Source: Leuctra nigra
Lineage: Eukaryota; Arthropoda; Insecta; Plecoptera; Leuctridae
Direction: 5' to 3'
DNA: 64,000 bases
NCBI GenBank assembly: GCA_934045905.1
Contig: OW203767.1
Span: forward strand, 16,247,073 to 16,311,072
Shown: one piece after another, positions 12,173 to 21,200 of the stretch
Layout: each line of letters opens with the position of its first letter
How positions within the stretch are numbered: the stretch's first letter is position 1
The notes under the pieces: generated by a model
Told to the model about the DNA's origin: nothing
Databases searched by the model: none
What the model saw: only the letters and a program-made list of their open reading frames with translations
Program-made: the position numbers and the translations under genes

Positions 12173-14170
12173 TCAACAATGACGCGAGCAAGACTTTGTC
12201 TCGCTATTGTGGCGTTTCATTTGCAAACTACGTTCAGAAATTTCACAGACGAGAAAAAGAATCGCGACAGTCCAGCCTGCAAAAAGTACAAGAAACGGAA
12301 ACTGCAGGTCAGGAATCGAAAACACTTTGAGAGGCCCATTACCCTTATAGAAACCAGCAGTCCTGTTAATGCGTTTCCCATCAATTAGTTTATTAATCGA
12401 TCTAAGATCCCATTGTTTCACAATTCCCGACTCAAATATTCGATCAATTATCTTATTGATGCGGGGTAGAAAAGGTGATCTTTGAGGTACAATATATCCT
12501 AGATAATAAGACCGCGGACATTCAGAAATGATGTGGAGCAACGGCGTTCCTTCCGGAGTCCGGAAAGCCGGAGCTCGGAAAAGTGCGTCACTTTTCCTCA
12601 CCAACGCTGTTATTTTCCCGCTGAACACGACCCTCTCCGGTCCATAACGCCCATCAGAATCGTGCTCGATCTTGTTGTAAAGTCGGGAGAAGACAGTATT
12701 GCTTGTGTCATACAAAACGTCGTCCAAGTTCAAGGAACCTGTTCCGATCATCATTCCCGATTCATCGAGCTCAGCCAGAGTGTTGATGTCTGGATAGAAG
12801 ATGGGATGTCCGATGACAGTTAGGAGAGTTCCCTGAAAGATGTTCACGATGATCAAGCCGAGTTGAAGGAAGGAGAGAACCAAGATCCTTTCGGACGCAA
12901 TCGTGGGGAGGTTTGTGACGGCCATGTTGACGAATGGATGAAGAGTATCGAGAAGGATCGCAGAAAAGTCCAGTTGAACGACGGATGTGGGACGATACCA
13001 CTTCCGTATCTTCTTTAATAAGTACCAAAGAATAGCGAATGTCAAGTAGCTAGCGAGCAGTGATGCGTAGAGGCCGTAACTAAAACATGTGATCATCGTC
13101 AACCACTTCGGAATCTGCTTCGCCTTCGGTGCGATTATACAAACCTGATCACTGTCCAGCTGATTCGTAAACACAATGCCGTCAGTTCCGTAGTCCTTGA
13201 TGAATCTCGTGTTGAACGCGATGTCGGCTCTGCCATAAAGGATGTCGCCAAGGGCGCCGGTGAACTTGACGTCGAGGTAGCCGTACTCTTTGCCGTCCTC
13301 GGGTTCATGGGTCACCGGCGTGAACCCCATCGTGTCCGCCAGTGCCGCGAGAGCGTAGCCGTCGACGCCGAAGTAGGAGGCGTTGTCGGAGAGGATCGCA
13401 GTTGCCACGCGCTCGAAGATGCACACGCGAAGAGGATAACCGCGGAGGTTGTTACGTAATCGATGTGGTATTGTCGTCGACAGAGATTCTGCAGAGATGA
13501 TCTTTATTTCTCCCCATGTTGATGAGTTGTTCATGAAGAAGGGATCGTAAAATATGAAGTGTCCACATGTTTCGGTGACGATTAGAGATTGGGATACTCC
13601 GTGGTTTGTCCACATGGTGTGAAGTAGTGTCCAATAGCGATGAGGGTTCGAATTACATGTTTCTGTCCTCGAGAAGAGAATTAGGAAGCGAGCTCGCGGG
13701 TTCCACGCGGATTGAGATTGAACAACTGCGTCGAGATGTGAGAGCAAGTCGTTCTCGTCAGCGGCGACGAGGATGTAGTCGAGGAGAGCCTCCGAGCAGT
13801 TGCGACAGGCGACATCGTCGAGAGGCTCCGAGGGTGACGTGACAGCCGACAAGATGACCGGCTTGTCGAGGGCGGCGTACACGTCGGGCAGGAGTTCGCC
13901 GACGAAATCAACGACGGCGATGTCGCTGTTCACGATCACGACGGACACGTGGATGGCGTCGTGGAGGTACCAGAGAGCGGCGTTCCAGAGACGTGGATTG
14001 TTGAGATGGAGGGCGGTGGAAGGCGTTGGGATGACGTTGAGAGACGCACGAAGAGGTGGCGGAAGAAAGACCAGACAAGAGCAGAATGTTATGATAGCAA
14101 ATTTCCATACAATTCGTCGAGGCATCGTAACACAAGAACGTCCAATGTGATAATTTAATAACTGAATCAT
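12173..14170 (-). CDS. Divergent ionotropic receptor (iGluR-like), intronless
   Basis: One uninterrupted frame encodes 665 residues with ionotropic-receptor architecture. Met1 is at 14170, but the in-frame Met16 at 14125 starts a better signal peptide (basic MPRR, then a hydrophobic run), so the mature gene may start there. Residues about 40-235 form the divergent amino-terminal region. The S1 half of the ligand-binding domain starts near residue 241 (NLRGYPLRV). The first membrane helix is at about 356-385, a pore-loop segment at about 400-425 and the second helix at about 429-454. The S2 half spans about 460-615 and the last helix is at about 623-643. Such receptors are ligand-gated cation channels of chemosensory neurons. 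The usual S1 arginine and S2 acidic ligand residues of true glutamate receptors are not evident, as in divergent IRs. Lack of introns fits the fast-evolving, taxon-restricted IR class. The subfamily cannot be assigned by eye. Confidence 0.9.
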   Translation of the reverse strand: MIQLLNYHIGRSCVTMPRRIVWKFAIITFCSCLVFLPPPLRASLNVIPTPSTALHLNNPRLWNAALWYLHDAIHVSVVIVNSDIAVVDFVGELLPDVYAALDKPVILSAVTSPSEPLDDVACRNCSEALLDYILVAADENDLLSHLDAVVQSQSAWNPRARFLILFSRTETCNSNPHRYWTLLHTMWTNHGVSQSLIVTETCGHFIFYDPFFMNNSSTWGEIKIISAESLSTTIPHRLRNNLRGYPLRVCIFERVATAILSDNASYFGVDGYALAALADTMGFTPVTHEPEDGKEYGYLDVKFTGALGDILYGRADIAFNTRFIKDYGTDGIVFTNQLDSDQVCIIAPKAKQIPKWLTMITCFSYGLYASLLASYLTFAILWYLLKKIRKWYRPTSVVQLDFSAILLDTLHPFVNMAVTNLPTIASERILVLSFLQLGLIIVNIFQGTLLTVIGHPIFYPDINTLAELDESGMMIGTGSLNLDDVLYDTSNTVFSRLYNKIEHDSDGRYGPERVVFSGKITALVRKSDALFRAPAFRTPEGTPLLHIISECPRSYYLGYIVPQRSPFLPRINKIIDRIFESGIVKQWDLRSINKLIDGKRINRTAGFYKGNGPLKVFSIPDLQFPFLVLFAGWTVAILFLVCEISERSLQMKRHNSETKSCSRHC

Positions 14171-16443
14171 GTATTTAGTCCATCATGATTACGTCCACTT
14201 CATAAACTAGCGTCTTGTGCTTAAATATAAAGCAAATATTTCTGTACGTGTCTTCGCTTTTGTCAGGATGCTAAATCGATCGGTAAACAACACCTGTAAT
14301 GTTTCGTTTAAAAGAAACGTAAAGCACACACTTCAATTAGAGAGAAGATTCTAAGCGACAACTGTTGGATGACACAACTCGAGAGTCAAACAAACTCCAG
14401 ACATTCTCTCATTGTGTAAGATATAATGTCAAATGAAAGCAAGCAACTCACGTTCACAAAGCATCGACCAAAATGTGCGTGAATTATTTTAATTATTTGT
14501 TAGATGACACTCACATGACAATGATTTTAAGAATGATTGACGCTGGCCGGTACTCGAACCAAGGACTAGAGAATCGATGGAAGTAATGTCAGTGTCATAG
14601 TGAATGAACTTCAAACATAGTAAATCAGCCAGCATTTTTTCCAGGGGGAGGGGGATATCGAAATATATGATTTTAGTATGATCGAAAGAAATCTAATGAA
14701 ATTGGGAATGTGCGTTTAGAAATTACGATCGGTTGTCCTAGCACTTCCCACATGTCGGTTATTTGAATGTTGAACGAAATTAAACGAATTTGAGTCGCAG
14801 AATTGTTACATACTTTCCTGGTAATGGTTAGAAAATAATGCAAAATGAGGTCTAATGAAAAAGTTGCCACTGAATTATCAGTAAATACTAAATCCTCAGT
14901 ATAAGTAGTATTGTATTATTTGAATACAACTTATAACAAAAACCACCAATCCGATATTTAAAGAAGTGTTTCCGGGGTGGGGGAAAGCCTATCGCCCCCT
15001 CCCCCTCATGCAGGAGCCCATAATCACACATTTTGTGTACTTAGAGGTCTGGAAAGTTGATTGAGATTAATTAGCAGACTCATTACCTTGTAATTAAACT
15101 GGGTTTATACAGGATGAGGTAAAAGTATGATCATTAAATGTTCACATGTTCCTATAATCATATAATTCAGTGCAGCGGAAAACAACATAAAATCAAATTA
15201 TTTTATGCATGTCTGCGAATACATAATTTTGACGAGTAAATTATGAAAATTTTAATAGACTGTCATTTTTAGTCTGTCATTCCTTACACAACTTGACATA
15301 TTGCATTTGCTCTTCCAGAAGCATCGGCTATTTAATGTCTTTAAAACATGATGAAATGCGATTCTTGGTTATACAATTTCTCATAACCCAAGCCAAAGAC
15401 GTAACATCGATTTAACACATTCTTTCTTTTTATGCTTGTCATTCTCTTGAGGAACATCAATGTACATAATTAGAATAATAAGCCGTAGTGCATGAAAATT
15501 GCATTTAATGCAGCAAATGTGCATGAAATAAGTGCATGCTTCTAAAATATGACAAGCCAACAATAAAGAATTGTTACATAATCTCTTGTGTGTCAACTCT
15601 TTGTCTATTCACAAATATTTACTTTCACTCAAAAGTAAAAATTTCGACGTGAAAGAGAAACGTTGTTTTTATTTTGTCTAAAGACACGCGTGGAATCTGT
15701 TAATTGAATCTATAAAATCGTGTGTTTAATGTATGTAAATGGACACCTCCCTGGAAGGTAGTACATGACTGAGGCTGAGGCATGTTCTTGGATACTTGCT
15801 ATTTTACCAATCATTGCCGTTTGTTGTCGGCGTTTTATATAAGAACATCATACTTAACTGATTAAACTCTTCGATAACCGCCATATTTGGTTACGTTATT
15901 CGCTAACGTTCGAATTATTATTCAAATATTGGAATCATTTTTTATTCCTGCGTAAGCTTTACTATTTATGTCAATCTTATGTCAAGAAGTTAATCACATT
16001 AAAAGTATAATTATGCGCGAGCAGAATTAAAATAGAGACTTAATTAATTAGGTCTACATTATTTGAGTAACTAAGGAGAATGTTTACTGGACAGAATATT
16101 GAATAAGTTAGCAACCATTCTTACTTACGTATCTTCGTGATCGTGGAAAGACAGTAATTACCACTGGAGTGTTGTTGTTCAAGACTGAAAAACGAATTGG
16201 AATAGTTCTAAAATGAGTGTATTGAGTAGGGCAGCGTTCTGTTTTGTCTTCTGATGGTCAAATTCAGTCTTCCAAGTGATGTCTCTGACGCTAAAACCAG
16301 TATCTGAACATCCGATAAAGAAAGTGTTCGCAATTTACAAGAAAAGTCGGTCGCGTCCGTGGCATACAGTGATATAAAATTGAGTTTAGAAAGAAGGTGA
16401 AATTAATCGGGGACCCCCCCCCCCCCTCCCAATCATCAATCCT
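14171..16443. other. Intergenic DNA upstream of the receptor gene
   Basis: No gene was recognised. The region must hold the promoter of the minus-strand ionotropic receptor, but I cannot point to specific elements. Runs rich in C and G occur near 14975-15010 and 16410-16424. Confidence 0.5.
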
Positions 16444-16652
16444 GTAGGTATAATTGCGTAAAATGTACAATTATTTACTCCTGACATTTTATTTTTTCTT
16501 TGACCCGCATGATAGGGGACTCAACCTGGACGACACCGAATTGTATATATGTATTAGTGCATAATCGCGTAAAATGTACCATATTTACTCCTGAAATTGT
16601 ATTTTTTATTTGACCCGCATGATAACCCCCAACCCGGACCCCGAATTGTATA
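16444..16652. repeat. Direct duplication, about 112-bp period
   Basis: Two adjacent copies share GCGTAAAATGTAC, TATTTACTCCTGA, TTTGACCCGCATGATA and CGAATTGTATAT in the same order. The first copy spans about 16450-16548 and the second about 16563-16652. They differ by small indels, which suggests an old tandem duplication. Confidence 0.8.
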
Positions 16653-16768
16653 TGTAAAGCATTAGCAAACTCGTTTTCCCACCATCATAATTCACAACAA
16701 AATGTAGTTCCTCGAGTGTCATCCATTTTCTTTAGAATCTCTAGAGTCTAGACTATTCAATATCTTCT

Positions 16769-16854
16769 TCTACGGTCTGGGACAGGCAAAGATGAACCCT
16801 CTCTAGTATGGGCCGACCTATAAGGGTTCATCTTTGCCTGTCCCCGACCGTAGA
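16769..16854. mobile_element. 86-bp foldback element, family 1
   Basis: The ends are TCTACGGTC and GACCGTAGA. The arms continue as GGGACAGGCAAAGATGAACC and its reverse complement, leaving a loop of about 20 bp. A related element lies at 40931-41028. It has no coding capacity. Confidence 0.8.
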
Positions 16855-17076
16855 CTGAATATGTCATCGTGCACATCAACCTTCCTAATGTGGATAAGTG
16901 GGGCCGAGAAAGATGACATTTCGTTTTACACTAATATTATGTTCTTAGGAGATTTGTATGTTGTTTTTACATAGTTATTATTGCACCTTCCATCACCGTC
17001 AATATTCACAAATACATCACTTCTGATGCATCAAATACATCACATCTAATTCTAATACTTCTAATACATCACTTCT

Positions 17077-17360
17077 ACGGAACAGGTTGGGTGAGTGGTT
17101 AACGCTCTCAGCTTGTATTCCGGAGGCCCGGGTTCGATTCCCGCGGCCGTCCTTCCTGACTGGGGTTTTTCGTGGTTTTCCCTCAGTCTTCAGGCAAATG
17201 CTGGGAAGGTACCCTACTAATAGGCCACGACCGCCTCCTTCCCACCTTCCATCCTTACCTACTCTTCACCATCATCTCCCAATCATCATCATAATCATCC
17301 ATCCGTCGCCATTAGCCTCGCTGCAGAACAGTGCGACGTTAAGCCCCAGACAAAAAAAAA
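17077..17360 (+). mobile_element. Complete tRNA-derived SINE with 14-bp target-site duplications
   Basis: The head carries RNA polymerase III box-A-like (GTGAGTGGTTAACGCTCTC, about 17091) and box-B (GGTTCGATTCCCG, about 17131) motifs. A unique body follows, then a conserved 3' segment (GTGCGACGTTAAGCCCC) and an A-rich tail at 17352-17360. The flanks are identical 14-bp copies of AATACATCACTTCT at 17063-17076 and 17361-17374, the signature of LINE-driven insertion. The identity of the duplications suggests a fairly recent insertion. The 99-codon frame at 17087 is part of the element and not a gene. Other family members lie at 8951, 23343, 24588 and 41288. Confidence 0.93.
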
Positions 17361-17475
17361 AATACATCACTTCTTCTCCGTTTTAAACATTGACTACATG
17401 TCACATAGAAATTTAACTCATTATTACAGTCTTTAAACAAGTTTTAATGACCAACTGCAATGTGAAAAGATTTTC

Positions 17476-17549
17476 CTCGAGTGGAACTCGAACCCACGAC
17501 CTTCCGATATCCAGTCAGATGCTCTACCAGCTGAGCTACCGAGTTTAAA
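17476..17549 (-). tRNA. tRNA-like sequence with GGA anticodon, probably a pseudogene or SINE head
   Basis: Read on the minus strand, it has a D arm (GCTC-AGCTGGTA-GAGC), an anticodon arm (TCTGA-CTGGATA-TCGGA, anticodon GGA) and a T arm (GTGGG-TTCGAGT-TCCAC). GGA would be serine, but there is no long variable arm, which real tRNA-Ser has. The acceptor stem pairs at only about five of seven positions. Both internal promoter boxes look intact. I therefore favour a tRNA-derived pseudogene or the start of another SINE family over a working tRNA. Confidence 0.6.
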
Positions 17550-17681
17550 TTACCAATTTAAGTATTAATGTCCTTTGGTATTCTGTTGTAATACTCTCAA
17601 ATACCTTTAAAAATGTAAATTACAGTGTCCTAGGTGCATAATACCATTGTAAAACGAAATGTCATCTTTCACGGCCTAAAA

Positions 17682-17877
17682 CTGCCTTTCCATGCTCCGT
17701 CATCTTTCGTCAACGTCCGTCACCGTCCGACGAAAACGACCACGTGACCCGTCTCGACCAATCAGAGCCATCCCCAAAAATCTCGGACGGCGACGGATTG
17801 GTCGAGACGGGTCACGTGGTCGTTTTCGTCGGACGGTGACGGACGTTGACGGAAGATGACGGATCATGGAAAGGCAG
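17682..17877. mobile_element. 196-bp near-perfect hairpin element (MITE-like)
   Basis: The two arms of about 80 bp are almost perfect reverse complements. The outer ends are CTGCCTTTCCATG and CATGGAAAGGCAG. The inner part of each arm holds CCACGTGACCCGTCTCGACC or its reverse complement. A loop of about 30 bp separates them. The element ends 35 bp before the start codon of the CRAL-TRIO gene, so it lies in that gene's promoter or 5' untranslated region unless an upstream exon is used. Confidence 0.9.
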
Positions 17878-17912
17878 CTTAACACAGTATTCCACCTGCT
17901 CCATCCAGGATC

Positions 17913-18256
17913 ATGTCACCACCCATCTGGGCCGGAGCTCAACTGATGAACCCTTCTTCTGCCCAGCCACCGGCGACGATGACGACGATGAAGTTACCCT
18001 TCTACGACGGCCTCCTGGAGAAGCCGCCGCACGACCCCGAGGACATCGCTCAGCTGAGACAGTGGGTGTCGTGTCAGCCTCATCTGCCGCCTCTCACAGA
18101 CGAGCATCTTCATCTGTTTCTCCACTCCAACTACTGTAAGGTCGAGAGGACGAAGCAGGTTATCGAGACGTATTACAATATCAGGACGCAGTCTTCGGAT
18201 CTGTTCAACAAGTGGGATCCGATGTCGCCTTCTATTCAGAAGATGATGGATATTAC
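17913..18256 (+). CDS. CRAL-TRIO gene, exon 1
   Basis: It encodes residues 1-114 and the first two bases of codon 115. It contains the CRAL-TRIO N-terminal domain (PEDIAQLRQWV, DEHLHLFLHSNYCKVERTK). It ends at donor GTAAGC, phase 2. Confidence 0.9.
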
Positions 18257-21200
18257 GTAAGCTATTTGTAATCTAGGAACTCTGTTTAAGGTGAAGCGCT
18301 CGGCCGTTTTAGAAAATTGAGAGAGAAAAATTGTTTTATAAGTGGGTGTAACTTTGATAGGATGTTCACATGATCAGTCTGATTGTATATTAGTAGCACT
18401 TTTTCATTTTTGCTTCTTGTATTGTTAATCCCAGAAAAAACACTCCGTGTAAAAATACCAGCCAAGTCTCTTTAACTATAAAAAAAAAATAGAAGAAATC
18501 TAAAAATTCAGCACTGAAAAGGAGTGATATCAAAAAAGGAGCCAAGTCAACGAATTTTCAAAATTTTAATCGTACCATTGAAATAAAAATATCAACCCCC
18601 GAGAAATACTTAAAAAAAGGACTTGGCGCATCGTTTTTTTAAAGACACTTTTCTATCCTAAAAGTATAGGAAGAACTCTACAAGTATATTTTCCTGAGTA
18701 TATCACATTCATTATCGACGAATCATACTACGTTTTAATATAACTAGTACTCTTACCTACTGGCAGTTTTGGTATTTTGTCAATATTCAGAGGAAATAAA
18801 CGGATAAACGAATAACGAATAAACGGAAGCGGCCTAGTCTATTCGTTATTGCCACTATTTCTAGGGTCATATTAATCAATCATACTTCTCAATATCGTGA
18901 CTGAGGGAAATAGCGAAAGCGCTCATTACAAGAAGGCCGTCAATGAGATTTGTATAAGTGACTAGTGCACTGAGCCATGCTGCTCAAATAATTACTGACT
19001 AGATTTTTATCTAAAGTAATACGTTATGTAATTTATGAATTTTTTTGGTATAAAATGTTAATTAATAGCAATTAATTACACGGCGAGAAGGTTCAAAGTA
19101 TAATGCTGTAGTAGGTATGTTGATGTACCCACAAAACTATAGGTACCTACCAATCACAAACACAACTGTTCTGTATTTATTGCTTGTAAGACAATGCTAT
19201 GTTTCTTTGCGTACTTATATTTAAATTTAAAATATTTTACAGAATGTTCAATATTTAATTTGAAAGTTTTGTCCCAATTTTTCTAGGCATTTCTGAACTA
19301 CGTAGTATGTGAGTGGCATAAGCTTAAGAATAGAAAAATGTCTTTAAAAAAACGATGCGCCAAGTCCTTTTTTTAAGTATTTCTCGGGGGTTGATATTTT
19401 TATTTCAATGGTACGATTAAAATTTGGAAAATTCGTTGACTTGGCTCCTTTTTTGATATCACTCCTTTTCAGTGCTGAATTTTTAGATTTCTTCTATTTT
19501 TTTTTATAGTTAAAGAGACTTGGCTGGTATTTTTACACGGAGTGTTTTTTCTGGGATATCACTTCTTTTGTTAGTTTATTCATACAGCTTGTAGCACATG
19601 TCCGAGCAGGGACTAATTTCTTTAAAAAAATACGCCTCAACCGATTTGGTTACTATGAAAAGTTGCGTTTGGTATAAGATGAAAATGATTATCCAAGAAG
19701 AATAGCTTAAGTTTCGTTATAATCGATCCAGCCGTTTTCGATACATGACGTCACTTCCGGTTTTGAAATAGCGGCCGAATTCCGGTATAGGTAATAAGAA
19801 AACAATCTAGTTTTATCTAGTTGATACCTTCAGGAACGACCATCTGAATTCCTAATCCCTATATTCCCGTAAAATCGGTCATGCCGTTTGTAATATATGA
19901 CGTCACTTCCGGTTTCATTTAGTGGTTCCTGCCGCCATTTCCGGTACCATTAATTTATTTATTCATTTTTCACAATTGATTTTTCAAATAAATAGCAGAA
20001 TGAATACGCAGGAGCTAGTTCAGTTGCAATCGTTACAGGCGTTTTAGATATATGACGTCACTTCCGGTTTCAGGAATGGCGGCCGAGAACACTGCTACCT
20101 TGAATATATAAATTGTATTGTCTATGTTACAATGTAAGTTAATTATGTACGTATTTTAAGTATAATTTGTTGAAATAAGTTAAATATTGCGTATTTATGA
20201 CGTCACTTCCGGTTTAGAAAATAAGAAAATAATATTTTTTTTATTGATACTTCATATAGATGACCATCTAAATCGAATGGCGCTAATTTCGTTCTAATCG
20301 GTCCAGACGTTTTTGAGTTATGACGTCACTTCCGGTTTAAAAATGGCGGCACAAAAAATCACAAGAAGCAAGGTATCATCAGACGCCAAAAGTGCATATG
20401 TGGTAAAAGTTTCAGGTCGATCGGTTTAGCCGTTTAGGCTGTGGCGCTGTCAACAGGGTTTCCTGATATCATCAGAATCATCATCTTCAGAATCAGAAAG
20501 TGGTGTAATTTCACTGTTTTCTCGGTCCTCTAGCGCGCAAATGGCATAACCTATTGTTCCCAAATTTGGTATATGTAGTGGGGTGGGCCATAGCTTGAAA
20601 TTAAGACATTTCACAACAATGTGAGATTTTCCAATTTTAAGATCCAGTAGGCCGAAAATGCCATGTTGTTGCTTACAGTAAAAGTGTTTGGTCTGCTCCT
20701 CAGTTTATTAGGCATTTACGGTATGTTGAGTGACTGTGAGTGTATAGTACGACTTGGCTGGGTGGAGCGACCGCTCCACTAGATTAGGCGCCGGTTATTC
20801 AACAAAACCGCGCAAAACTATGAAATTTCCGATACGATTGGAGACCATACCTGTAAACCAATTGATCTCAAATTTTAATCATGATTAGATAAAAGTCAAA
20901 CTTAGAGTTATGACTTCCCACTTTTTTAAAATTAAATTTCATACGGCACATATTGAGACAAGAAAATCAAATTTTCAAAAAAAAAAAAATTATTATTACT
21001 AATTAACGAAGACAAAAATTTAAAATGTAACAAGGGATAACCCTAAGTTTGTCTTTTATCTAATCATGGTTAAAATTTCAAATCATTTCGTCTGCCCATT
21101 TTGTCTCCAATCGTTTCCAAAAAAGGGCTTGCAAAACGCGGCAAAATCGCTCGTGCTGAGCCTGTGCATTGCTTGCGTATGTTGGAGAGTTGCTGATAAA

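Noticed and set aside
12533..14158. Several 60-116-codon frames on both strands
   Set aside because: They are shadows of the ionotropic receptor gene in other frames.
17087..17386. 99-codon open frame
   Set aside because: It lies fully inside the SINE, from the tRNA-like head to the A-rich tail.
18430..20784. Calling element A a definite Helitron
   Set aside because: The hairpin and lack of target-site duplications fit, but the 5' end is not TC and the 3' end is not a canonical CTRR-T. It was left unclassified.
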